64,000 nt of DNA, taken from contig NZ_LSRP01000096.1 in NCBI RefSeq assembly GCF_001885585.1, positions 124,001 through 188,000 on the forward strand. The letters are read 5' to 3'. Every line of letters begins with the position of its first letter. Position 1 is the stretch's first letter. Shown here piece by piece: positions 1 through 7,783 of this stretch. Made by a program: the position numbers and the translations under genes. Under the pieces are notes generated by a model. The model was given only the letters and a program-made list of their open reading frames with translations. It was not told the DNA's origin and ran no database searches. The stretch comes from Pararhizobium antarcticum (GTDB lineage Bacteria > Pseudomonadota > Alphaproteobacteria > Rhizobiales > Rhizobiaceae).

Positions 1-270
1 GTAGGTCTGCGGGTTCATGAAGTGGTAGCCTTCGCCGTCTTCATAAAGATACGTATGGTCGCTGTCCTCGACAAAGGCGCGCTCCACCTGTTCGGTCGTG
101 CGCCAGCGCTCGGAGACCTTCACGCCGTCGGAGATGCGGCGCATGTCGACCTGGGTCACAGGCGTTCCCTTGCCGGGGTGGAAGTTCGCGGCGGTCAGAA
201 CGGCATACAGCTTGCCGTCCACTTCGAGAACGTTGCCCTTGCGGACAGAGGAGGCGATTACCTTGACCAT
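1..270 (-). CDS. efp: Elongation factor P, N-terminal part (cut by window edge)
   Basis: EF-P binds ribosomes stalled on polyproline stretches and promotes peptide bond formation. The 90 visible codons start at the ATG complement at 268-270 and give the KOW-like first domain. The modification loop HPGKGTP places a lysine at residue 34, the position that is beta-lysylated in EpmA/EpmB organisms. The gene is divergent from epmA-epmB, the enzymes that modify this lysine, which makes the assignment mutually consistent. The 3' end lies outside the window. Confidence 0.97.
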   Translation of the reverse strand, partial: MVKVIASSVRKGNVLEVDGKLYAVLTAANFHPGKGTPVTQVDMRRISDGVKVSERWRTTEQVERAFVEDSDHTYLYEDGEGYHFMNPQTY

Positions 271-467
271 AAGTCTTCCTTGTAACTGTGCGGGATGCGT
301 CGTAGAGGAGCGCACGAAATATGCGCGTCAAGGACGCCAGAATATGTTTTCGGGCCGCAACTAACCTATATTTGCGCAAATTGCCAGTGTGACGGCGGCG
401 ACACGTCGAAGAATCCGTCGATGCCGGGCAAGGCCGAAAATGCGAAAGAGTTGAACACAGGACTGCC

Positions 468-1529
468 ATGCCCGTCGCCTCTCCCTGGTGGACACCCGAT
501 GTCCATGCCGATCGCCGTGGTTTTCTTCTCGGGCGCAACCGGATTCAGGCGGCCCTGCGCGGATTTCTGGCGGATCGCGATTTCATCGAGGTCGATACCG
601 CGACGCTGCAGGTCTCTCCGGGCAACGAGGCGCATCTTCATGCCTTTGCGACAGAAGCCATCCATCACGACGGCAGCCGCACCCCGCTCTACCTGCACAC
701 ATCGCCGGAATTCGCCTGCAAGAAACTCCTGTCGGCCGGCGAAACACGCATCGCCTGTTTTGCCCATGTCTATCGCAATCGCGAGCGCGGGCCGCTGCAC
801 CACCCGGAATTCACAATGCTGGAATGGTACCGGGCCGGCGAGCCCTATGAGGCGCTGATGCGGGATGCCACGGAGTTGCTGGCGCTCGCGGCTGAGACCG
901 TCGGGTCGAAACACCTGTCCTTCAAGGGGCGTCAGGCGGATCCGTTCGTCGAACCGCACCGCCTTTCCGTGGCCGAGGCCTTCCAGCGCTTCGCCGGGAT
1001 CGATCTCCTGGCCTCGATCGGCGCTGATGGTGCAACCGATCGCGGTCATCTTGCTGCGAGCCTGAAGGTTGCCGGCCTCCGGGTGGCCGATGACGATATC
1101 TGGGCGGACCTGTTCAGCCGGGTGATCGTCGAGAAGATCGAGCCCAATCTCGGCATTGGCCGCGTGACGATCCTGGATGAATATCCGGTTGCCGAGGCAG
1201 CCCTTGCCCGGCCGACGCCCCATGATCCACGGGTGGCCGAACGGTTCGAGCTCTATGCCTGTGGTGTCGAACTCGCGAATGCCTTTGGCGAACTGACCGA
1301 TGCGGCGGAGCAACGCCGCCGCTTCACAATGGAAATGGCCGAAAAACAGCGCGTCTACGGCGAGACCTATCCGCTCGACGAGGATTTCCTCGCGGCACTG
1401 GCGATCATGCCGCAAGCCAGCGGTATCGCGCTCGGCTTCGACCGTCTGGTGATGCTGGCAACCGGCGCGCCGCGCATCGAGCAGGTCATCTGGGCGCCGG
1501 TGCCTGACATGGCTGGCGAGGTTTCATGA
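468..1529 (+). CDS. epmA: EF-P--(R)-beta-lysine ligase EpmA (GenX/PoxA)
   Basis: A lysyl-tRNA-synthetase-like enzyme that activates (R)-beta-lysine and attaches it to Lys34 of EF-P. At 353 aa it consists only of the class II catalytic core and lacks the N-terminal anticodon-binding domain of LysRS, as expected for EpmA. Motif 2 (YRNRERGPLHHPEF) lies near residues 104-117 and motif 3 (GIALGFDRLVML) near the C-terminus. The stop overlaps the epmB start as ATGA at 1526-1529, so the two are translationally coupled. Confidence 0.95.
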   Translation: MPVASPWWTPDVHADRRGFLLGRNRIQAALRGFLADRDFIEVDTATLQVSPGNEAHLHAFATEAIHHDGSRTPLYLHTSPEFACKKLLSAGETRIACFAHVYRNRERGPLHHPEFTMLEWYRAGEPYEALMRDATELLALAAETVGSKHLSFKGRQADPFVEPHRLSVAEAFQRFAGIDLLASIGADGATDRGHLAASLKVAGLRVADDDIWADLFSRVIVEKIEPNLGIGRVTILDEYPVAEAALARPTPHDPRVAERFELYACGVELANAFGELTDAAEQRRRFTMEMAEKQRVYGETYPLDEDFLAALAIMPQASGIALGFDRLVMLATGAPRIEQVIWAPVPDMAGEVS

Positions 1530-2578
1530 ACGCCATCCGACCGCTGCGCACCGCAACCGACCTGCGCGATGCCCGCCTGATCGATACGGACCAGATGCAG
1601 GCTGTCGATGCGGTTGCTGCGCGCTACGCTGTCGCGATCACACCGGCGATGGCGGCGCTGATCGATCCGTCCGATCCGAACGATCCGATTGCCCGCCAGT
1701 TCGTTCCGGATCCTGCCGAACTGACGCACCTGCCGGAAGAGTTGCAGGATCCGATTGGCGACGCCGTCCATAGCCCGGTCGAAGGCATCGTGCATCGCTA
1801 TCCGGATCGCGTGCTCCTGAAGGCGGTGCATGTCTGCCCGGTCTATTGCCGTTTCTGCTTTCGCCGCGAGATGGTCGGTCCGCAGGGGCTTGGCACGCTG
1901 ACGCCGGATGCCATGGATGGGGCTTTCGCCTATATCGCCTCGCGCCCGGAAATCTGGGAGGTCATCCTCACGGGCGGCGACCCGCTGGTGCTGTCGCCGC
2001 GCCGGCTTGCCGAGATCATGCAGCGTCTGGCGTCAATCGATCACGTCAAGGTCGTGCGGTTTCACACCCGCGTGCCGGTGGTCGAGCCGGCGCGCATCGA
2101 CGAAGACCTGATCCATGCCCTGAAGGCGAGCGGCAAGGCGACCTATCTGGCGCTGCACGCCAATCATCCGCGCGAACTGACGGCCGCGGCGCGCGACGCG
2201 ATTGCAAAACTGGTCGATGCCGGGATTGTCCTGATCAGCCAGTCGGTGCTGCTCAAGGGCGTCAACGACGATGTCGAGACGCTGGCGGCCCTGATGCGCG
2301 GTTTCGTCGAAAACCGCATCAAGCCCTATTATCTGCACCATCCCGATCTGGCACCCGGTACCGGTCATTTCCGCCTGACGATCGCCGAAGGGCAGGCGCT
2401 GGTCGCCGCCCTGCGCGGCCGCATCTCCGGCCTCTGCCAGCCCAGTTACATTCTCGATATCCCGGGCGGTCACGGCAAGGCGGTGGTGAGTTCGGCCAGC
2501 ATCGCCGACCAGGGCGGCGGCTGTTTCACGGTGACGAATTTCAGGGGCGAAGAACACGCCTACCCGCCGACAGTCTGA
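1526..2578 (+). CDS. epmB: EF-P beta-lysylation protein EpmB (lysine 2,3-aminomutase family)
   Basis: Radical SAM enzyme expected to isomerise lysine to (R)-beta-lysine for EpmA. The 350-aa protein has the Cx3Cx2C cluster motif VHVCPVYCRFCF with Cys104, Cys108 and Cys111 binding the 4Fe-4S cluster, followed by GGDPL. Length fits EpmB, which is shorter than the fermentative KamA aminomutases. It overlaps epmA by four bases and sits across from efp, so a role in EF-P modification is more likely than lysine degradation. Confidence 0.92.
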   Translation: MNAIRPLRTATDLRDARLIDTDQMQAVDAVAARYAVAITPAMAALIDPSDPNDPIARQFVPDPAELTHLPEELQDPIGDAVHSPVEGIVHRYPDRVLLKAVHVCPVYCRFCFRREMVGPQGLGTLTPDAMDGAFAYIASRPEIWEVILTGGDPLVLSPRRLAEIMQRLASIDHVKVVRFHTRVPVVEPARIDEDLIHALKASGKATYLALHANHPRELTAAARDAIAKLVDAGIVLISQSVLLKGVNDDVETLAALMRGFVENRIKPYYLHHPDLAPGTGHFRLTIAEGQALVAALRGRISGLCQPSYILDIPGGHGKAVVSSASIADQGGGCFTVTNFRGEEHAYPPTV

Positions 2579-2608
2579 ACTCCGGCCGCGTCGCTCCTCA
2601 AAGCAAAA

Positions 2609-2636
2609 AAACCGGCCACCTTTCGGGGGCCGGTTT
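2609..2636 (-). terminator. Rho-independent terminator of the OmpA-like gene
   Basis: A 9-bp perfect stem (2609-2617 with 2628-2636) pairs AAACCGGCC with GGCCGGTTT. The A-run at 2605-2611 gives a U-tract for the minus strand, so it mainly ends the OmpA-like gene. It also lies just after epmB and may stop that transcript. Confidence 0.8.
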
Positions 2637-2666
2637 GGTGAGAAGGCGAAAAGGCAAAAAGAGCCG

Positions 2667-3332
2667 TCAGCCCTCCTTGATTGGTGCGATCGAGATTTCG
2701 ACGCGGCGGTTCTGCGCGCGGCCTTCCGGGCTGGCATTCGAGGTGATCGGGCGATCCGGGCCATATCCGACGGCCGACATGCGGCGCTGGTCGACACCCC
2801 GCGAGCCGAGATAGTTGGCGACCGAAATGGCGCGCCGTTCCGAAAGGCCCTGGTTGTAGCCGGCACCGCCGGTCGAATCCGTATGGCCATCGACATCGAT
2901 CAGCGTCTTGTTGAACTTGCGCAAGACGATCGCGACTGAATCGAGCGTCGGGTAGGCGCGCGGGTTCATCTGGTCCTGGTCGGTGGCGAAGGTGATGTTT
3001 TCCGGCATGTTGAGAACGATGCGGTCACCGACGCGGGTCACCGATACGCCGGTGTTCTGCAATTGTGCGCGCAGTTCGGATTCCTGGCTGTCCATGTAGT
3101 TGCCGATCAGGCCGCCACCGAGCGCGCCGATGCCGGCGCCGACAAGCGCTGCATCGCGCCGTCCGGCAGCGCTGCCACCGACGAGCAGGCCGGTCGCGGC
3201 ACCGAGGCCAGCGCCGATCAGCGCGCCACCGGCCGTGTTCGACATCTTCTGTTCACCGGTATACGGGTCCGTCGTCGTGCAACCGGACAGATAGACGGCG
3301 GCGATCGCCAGGACGGTAAATCTCTTGATCAT
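2667..3332 (-). CDS. OmpA-family peptidoglycan-associated lipoprotein
   Basis: A 220-aa outer membrane lipoprotein likely to tether the envelope to peptidoglycan. The start is taken at 3332, giving a short lipoprotein signal with lipobox LSGC (Cys18); the frame is open nine codons further upstream. Residues about 33-85 are rich in glycine with GxxxG patterns (glycine-zipper), followed by an OmpA C-terminal domain (about 105-215) with HTDSTG and the NRRVEI signature that contacts diaminopimelate. The order lipobox, glycine zipper, OmpA domain is that of the YiaD type. Confidence 0.9.
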   Translation of the reverse strand: MIKRFTVLAIAAVYLSGCTTTDPYTGEQKMSNTAGGALIGAGLGAATGLLVGGSAAGRRDAALVGAGIGALGGGLIGNYMDSQESELRAQLQNTGVSVTRVGDRIVLNMPENITFATDQDQMNPRAYPTLDSVAIVLRKFNKTLIDVDGHTDSTGGAGYNQGLSERRAISVANYLGSRGVDQRRMSAVGYGPDRPITSNASPEGRAQNRRVEISIAPIKEG

Positions 3333-3498
3333 GGAATCGATGGTCCCCATTGTGCTCACTTTGCTTCATACTACCGATTGCGGCGGGAAGATGAAGGGCC
3401 AGGGACGGACAGTCCGAAAATTTTGATTTTTGTTGAAAAGCCCCGGGATCGTCCGGAACCGGCGTCAGATGTCGCCGATCCCGGATGATTGCGATCGT

Positions 3499-4284
3499 TT
3501 ACATGGCAGGCAGGACCGCGATATCGCGAATGTCGCCGCTGGCGCCGGTGATGTCGCCGGCAGCGGTGGCTGCTCCGGTTTCGAGGTTCACCGTGTACAG
3601 CTTCGCGCCGTTGACCAGCCAGGCCGTGTTCGTGCCGTCCTCTGTCGTCTGGACGTCGAAGGCGTAGTTGGCTGCGGCGCTTTCGATGCCGAGCTTGCCG
3701 ATGGCCTTCAGCGTGCCGTCATTCGGCTTTGTCTGCTGGATCAGCCCGCCGATCGTCGCGTCGATATTGAACATGCCTGTTTTCTCAGGCTTGCCGAAGG
3801 AATTGATATAGGCGGCGGCGACAATGTTCGGGGTCTCGCCCTTGTGCATGTCGGTGTCCTCGAAGGCGAGCGAACCATCCACGGTGACTTCGCCCGTATC
3901 GGGATGCACCCGGTGGTTGGTCGTGCCGGTCATGTAGCGCAGGCGGTCGGCCATCGGGTTGAAATCGACGACGACAGCGGCATCATCGATGGACAGCGGC
4001 GTGTTCATCTTCGCGACCTCCGTCGCTGCACCGGTGGCAAGGTCGATAGAGACGATCGTGCTGTCCGGCGTGACGCCGATGACGGTGTTGTTCGCAGGGC
4101 GGAAATCAATGCCGACGAGGCTGTCGACGCCGGTCACATCCATCGTCTTGCTGACAGCCGGGCTTGCGGTATCGAACATCACAATCGTCTTCTCGCCCGT
4201 CAGGCCGAGAACCGGAGCGGCGAAGCCTACGCCGGCGCTGCCGGCAAGAAGGGTGGATGCGATCAATGCGGTCTTGAAGGTCAT
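3499..4284 (-). CDS. DUF4394 secreted beta-propeller-like protein
   Basis: A 261-aa exported protein. An N-terminal signal peptide (TALIASTLLAGSAGVGFA) precedes repeats such as IVMFDTASP, IVSIDLATG and YTVNLETGAAT that recur through the protein, as in DUF4394 proteins. Function is unknown. It is divergent from an ECF sigma factor and its anti-sigma factor, an arrangement that suggests it is a target of that sigma factor. The start at 4284 is the first ATG that places the signal peptide at the N-terminus; the longer frame to 4347 adds no hydrophobic leader. Confidence 0.82.
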   Translation of the reverse strand: MTFKTALIASTLLAGSAGVGFAAPVLGLTGEKTIVMFDTASPAVSKTMDVTGVDSLVGIDFRPANNTVIGVTPDSTIVSIDLATGAATEVAKMNTPLSIDDAAVVVDFNPMADRLRYMTGTTNHRVHPDTGEVTVDGSLAFEDTDMHKGETPNIVAAAYINSFGKPEKTGMFNIDATIGGLIQQTKPNDGTLKAIGKLGIESAAANYAFDVQTTEDGTNTAWLVNGAKLYTVNLETGAATAAGDITGASGDIRDIAVLPAM

Positions 4285-4319
4285 CAGAGGTCTCCGTTTT
4301 GGTTTTGAATTCTTCGGGT

Positions 4320-4345
4320 GGAAGCAGGCCCTCCGACATGCTTCC
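4320..4345. promoter_or_regulatory. Inverted repeat in the divergent DUF4394/sigma region
   Basis: GGAAGCA at 4320-4326 is mirrored by TGCTTCC at 4339-4345. It lies in the 257-bp region between the DUF4394 gene and the sigma gene and could be an operator or an mRNA leader hairpin of the DUF4394 transcript. No clear ECF -35/-10 pair could be assigned by eye. Confidence 0.3.
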
Positions 4346-4541
4346 ATGGTGTAGACACACGGGCGGTGCGATCTGGATGCAGCGGCAGAAGATTTATTTT
4401 CATTTCCCGCATCCGTCGGACCTGTTGGCGTGTAAACCTGTCATGAACAGCGCCCAGACAATGCCCTGCTTGCCGATGTGCGACCCGCGCACTAGTTTTG
4501 CGCGGGGGATATGCCCGCCACGGGGAGACAGCGGAAAATCG

Positions 4542-5096
4542 ATGCAGCAGAATGACCAGACGATACTGGCGGATGCGCTGAGCGCCTGTGCTCAGGGCAA
4601 GCGCGATGCATTGCGGCTGATCTTCGAGCGCGAAGGCGGACGGATGATCGCGGTTGCCCAGCGCATTCTGCGTCGGCGCGAACTCGCCGAGGACGTCGTG
4701 CAGGAGGCGTTTATCGTGATCTGGACGAAGGCCGACCAATATGCGCCAGAGCGTGGATCGGCGCGGGGCTGGATTTATGCCATCGCCCGCAACCGCGCCC
4801 TCAACATGCTTCGCGATGGACGGCGACTGGAATTGACCGATGCCGACAGCCTCGCGGATCTCCAGGATGCCGCCAGTCTCGATCATTCTCTCGATGTCTG
4901 GAGCGATCTCGAACAGCACGATCGTTTGCGCGAATGTCTGTCGCGCCTTGACGAGGCAAAGCGCCAAAGCATCCTGATGGCCTATATGTCGGGCTATACC
5001 CATGGCGAGATCGCCGGCCGTCTCAGGGTGCCACTGGGCACGGCCAAGGCCTGGGTGCGCCGCGGCCTCGCCTCTCTGCGGGAGTGCATGGTATGA
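4542..5096 (+). CDS. ECF-type RNA polymerase sigma factor
   Basis: A 184-aa sigma-70 family factor of the extracytoplasmic function group. Region 2 includes the core-binding segment ELAEDVVQEAFIVIW; region 4 has a helix-turn-helix around GYTHGEIAGRLRVPLGTAKAW. The start at 4542 is chosen because conserved region 2 begins soon after; in-frame ATGs at 4443 and 4473 are possible alternatives. The stop overlaps the start of the anti-sigma gene as ATGA, giving coupled synthesis of sigma and its inhibitor. Confidence 0.9.
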   Translation: MQQNDQTILADALSACAQGKRDALRLIFEREGGRMIAVAQRILRRRELAEDVVQEAFIVIWTKADQYAPERGSARGWIYAIARNRALNMLRDGRRLELTDADSLADLQDAASLDHSLDVWSDLEQHDRLRECLSRLDEAKRQSILMAYMSGYTHGEIAGRLRVPLGTAKAWVRRGLASLRECMV

Positions 5097-5800
5097 GCAC
5101 CGCAATCGAAAACATCAACGAGCTTGCCGACGAATATGTGCTCGGTCTGCTGGACGCCGCAGACCACGCGCTGGTCGACGAGCGCATCGAACACGAGCCG
5201 GAATTGAGAGCGGCAGTGGCCGCGAGCCGCGACAGGTTCCTCGCCCTCGATCTTCTGTCTGCCGCTGGCGCCGGGCCTGATGGATTGTGGGACCGCATCG
5301 CCTCCGGGCTGGACGAAACAAGGGCCCCGGCTTCAGGCGGCCCGGCCAAAGTGGCGGCAAACGACAATCGCGAAACAGTGTGGCGCCTGGCAGCGCTGGC
5401 CGGCATGGCCGCGTCCCTGCTTCTTGCGATCGGCCTTGGTTTCAGCCTCCTGCTGCGGCCGGAGCCGCAGGTCATCGCCGTGCTTGTGAATGATGCGGGA
5501 GAGCCCCTCGTTTTGGTCGAGGATTTCGGCGATGCTTCGGCGCGGATCACCCCGCTTGTCGCGTTCGACGTCCCGGAAAATCAGGTCATGCAGGTCTGGA
5601 CCTTGCCCTCGAAGGAGATGGGGCCGGTGTCGCTCGGGCTCTTGCCACGGTCCGAGACCATCACGCTCGATGGTCCCGACCTGCCGCAACCGCAGGAAGC
5701 GCAGCTTTACGAGATCACGATCGAACAGGCTGGCGGCTCGCCGACCGGCCGTCCGACAGGGCCGATCCTGGTCAAGGGCTTTGCAAAGCAGCCCCGCTAG
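5093..5800 (+). CDS. Anti-sigma factor, RskA/anti-sigma-K type
   Basis: A 235-aa single-pass membrane protein expected to hold the upstream ECF sigma factor inactive. The N-terminal cytoplasmic part has the typical LADEYVLGLLD opening, a hydrophobic helix (AALAGMAASLLLAIGLGF) lies near residues 100-120, and the rest resembles the periplasmic RskA domain (VLVNDAGEPLVLVEDF, then a region rich in P and G). GGAG at 5081-5084 supports the ATG at 5093 rather than the GTG at 5084. Confidence 0.88.
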   Translation: MSTAIENINELADEYVLGLLDAADHALVDERIEHEPELRAAVAASRDRFLALDLLSAAGAGPDGLWDRIASGLDETRAPASGGPAKVAANDNRETVWRLAALAGMAASLLLAIGLGFSLLLRPEPQVIAVLVNDAGEPLVLVEDFGDASARITPLVAFDVPENQVMQVWTLPSKEMGPVSLGLLPRSETITLDGPDLPQPQEAQLYEITIEQAGGSPTGRPTGPILVKGFAKQPR

Positions 5801-5806
5801 GAAAAC

Positions 5807-5839
5807 GACCGGAGCACCCGCTAGCGGCGTGCTCCGGTC
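5807..5839. terminator. Bidirectional hairpin between convergent genes
   Basis: An 11-bp perfect stem (5807-5817 with 5829-5839) encloses a loop that is itself a 10-bp palindrome. It sits between the anti-sigma gene and the convergent Cys-rich gene. The A-run at 5802-5805 gives a short U-tract on the minus strand. Confidence 0.7.
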
Positions 5840-5845
5840 TATCCG

Positions 5846-6223
5846 CTATTCCGTCAGGTTGATTTCTTCGGTGCTGCCGCCTTCGCAGGTGTAGCAGCAA
5901 TCGTCGCATGTTTCGGCGTTTTCAGGGCCCGTGCCCCAATAGGTGGCCTTGTCGCCGGAAACCCAGGCGCCGTAGCAGATTTTCTCGCCCTCGTCGCAGG
6001 ACAGCGGGATCTGCTTGGTTTCGCCGTCATCGAGATAATAGACCTGGTTGTTGCCGGGCCAGATATGGTTGCGATCCTGGCTGTAGAGTTCGACCTCGAC
6101 GGCGTTCGGATGGCTGTTCATCATCTGGAAGGTGACATCCGCGGCTGTCGCCGACTGCAGGCCGCCGGCCAGCATGAAAACGGACAGGGCGAAAAGCCGC
6201 GCGCGGTTGGAAATGTTCGTCAT
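5846..6223 (-). CDS. Small cysteine-rich secreted protein, function unknown
   Basis: A 125-aa protein with a signal peptide (LFALSVFMLAGGLQSATAA) and six cysteines in the mature part, four of them clustered near the C-terminus (ETCDDCCYTCEGG). This suggests disulfide bonding or metal binding in the periplasm. I do not recognise a family. The start at 6223 places the signal peptide at the N-terminus. It converges on the anti-sigma gene and shares its terminator hairpin. Confidence 0.75.
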   Translation of the reverse strand: MTNISNRARLFALSVFMLAGGLQSATAADVTFQMMNSHPNAVEVELYSQDRNHIWPGNNQVYYLDDGETKQIPLSCDEGEKICYGAWVSGDKATYWGTGPENAETCDDCCYTCEGGSTEEINLTE

Positions 6224-6401
6224 GGGGTCCCCTCTGAATACAAGCCTCTCGGCTAATATTCGCCTATCACGAACCCCTGGCCCAAGGAATGGCAGAGCGT
6301 CTGAAAACCTGGCTTGTTCCGCCTGCCGATGCGGACATTTTTGGGGAAAAGCAGAGGTGGCACCGGCGTTCCCGCCTATGGGTTTACGTGCACTTTGCTG
6401 T

Positions 6402-6938
6402 CTAGCCGCTTGTAAAAGCCAGTCGCTTGTAAAAAAAGGTCGAGCCGCAATAGCTGCCATCCGGCATCATCGCATAGTCCGGGATAATGCCGGCCCGGCT
6501 CCAGCCGAGCCGCTCATAGATGGCTTCGGCTGGGCTGTTTGTCGCGGTGTCGAGGACAAGGATATGCTTGCCGATCCGCGCGGCCTGCGCTTCGGCGGCT
6601 TCCATCAGGGCGCGCCCGAGGCCCAGGCCGCGCGCCTTCCGGTGCACCAGAAGCTTCTTGAGATCGGCGCGATGCGGCTGGTTCGGCGGCAGCCTGATGC
6701 CGAGCTGCACCGTGCCGAGCATGGCGCCATCGACTTCGGCGACCAGAAGCACCGTTGCCTGCTCCCCGACGGCTGTGCGCACGCCGTCCCAAAACGCGAG
6801 GGCGTCCGCCTCCGTATAGGGAGACAAAAACCCCACGGACGCGCCGCCATCGACGCAATCGACGAGGATCGACGCGAGCGCCGGCAGCGCCTGGCGGGTC
6901 TGGTCTTCGGTGAGAATTCGGATGCGGATTTCGGTCAT
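6402..6938 (-). CDS. GNAT-family N-acetyltransferase
   Basis: A 178-aa cytoplasmic acetyl-CoA-dependent acetyltransferase. The acetyl-CoA binding motif lies in KARGLGLGRALMEAAE (about residues 108-123), followed by the typical ILVLDTATNSPAEAIYERLGW. The substrate is unknown. Its start overlaps the stop of the upstream XRE-cupin regulator (ATGA), so both are made from one transcript; the pairing suggests the regulator controls acetylation of its ligand. Confidence 0.9.
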   Translation of the reverse strand: MTEIRIRILTEDQTRQALPALASILVDCVDGGASVGFLSPYTEADALAFWDGVRTAVGEQATVLLVAEVDGAMLGTVQLGIRLPPNQPHRADLKKLLVHRKARGLGLGRALMEAAEAQAARIGKHILVLDTATNSPAEAIYERLGWSRAGIIPDYAMMPDGSYCGSTFFYKRLAFTSG

Positions 6939-7522
6939 CGTGTCTTGACGGTCCTGCGGTTGAGAATGACGGCGTAGCGCGCCGTCTCGGGATACGGATT
7001 GGAAAAGCTGTGACCCCTTCCAAGCGTCATGAACAGGCAGTCGCCGGGCGCGAGCGCGTGCGTTTCGCCTTCGCTGGTCATCACCAGCCGGCCTTCGAAC
7101 AGCCAGACATGCTGGGTCATCTCGGTCTCCGGCGGGTGTGGGTCGAAAACCACGCGGGCGCCCGGCGGAAAGTCCACGGCCACGATATCCACCGGCGTGG
7201 GCATGCCCTCCGGCGAGACCGCGCGGCGGATATAGCCCGAGGCCGGATCCTGCCATCGGCGCTGGTCGGCTTGCCGCGACAGCGGGTTTGCAGTCGTCTC
7301 CTGGAAGGCGAAGAACCGCGACAGCGTCGTTCCCAGCGCGCTGCAGAGCCGCGCCAGCAATTGCGCCGTGGGACTGGCCTCCCCCCGTTCGATGCGCGAA
7401 ATCATCGCCCGGCTGACGCCGGACTGCCGTGCCAGATCATCCAGGGTCAAGCCCTTTTCCAGCCGGTTGAGCCGGACCCGCGCGCCGATATCGGTTTCGA
7501 AAGCAGGGCCTGTATTTTCCAT
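6935..7522 (-). CDS. XRE-family regulator with C-terminal cupin domain
   Basis: A 195-aa DNA-binding protein. An N-terminal HTH of the XRE/HTH_3 type (LNRLEKGLTLDDLARQSGVS, then RAMISRIERGEASPT) is joined to a C-terminal cupin_2 fold (HVWLFEGRLVM, LAPGDCLFM, HSFSNP). Such proteins sense small molecules and often control transporters or modifying enzymes; here the partner is the coupled GNAT gene. The ATG at 7522 directly precedes the HTH. A dyad lies seven bases upstream of this start. Confidence 0.9.
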   Translation of the reverse strand: MENTGPAFETDIGARVRLNRLEKGLTLDDLARQSGVSRAMISRIERGEASPTAQLLARLCSALGTTLSRFFAFQETTANPLSRQADQRRWQDPASGYIRRAVSPEGMPTPVDIVAVDFPPGARVVFDPHPPETEMTQHVWLFEGRLVMTSEGETHALAPGDCLFMTLGRGHSFSNPYPETARYAVILNRRTVKTR

Positions 7523-7528
7523 TATCAG

Positions 7529-7543
7529 AGATCTAAATGATCT
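7529..7543. promoter_or_regulatory. Candidate operator of the XRE-cupin regulator
   Basis: A perfect inverted repeat AGATC-N5-GATCT lies just upstream of the regulator start at 7522. A TTGACT box on the minus strand (7557-7552) is 17 bp away from it. Position suits autoregulation. Confidence 0.4.
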
Positions 7544-7783
7544 TATAGTGGAGTCAACGAGAAAGAGGCTGTCTCGTTGCAAAATCGGGCCGACGCTTCG
7601 GCGCGTGCCGGGCGGCCCCAGCCCAGGCCCCACGAAAGCAACAGGGTGCAAATGCGGAACGCCGGGGCGCTGTTGGACCGGTCGGAGCCGGCCGATCCGA
7701 CGAACGCCTGACCGCCAATTATAGTGAACAAAGCCTGCATTTCCCGCTTTGCGGCTTGGGTCCGCGCTGCTATATGCGGGCCC

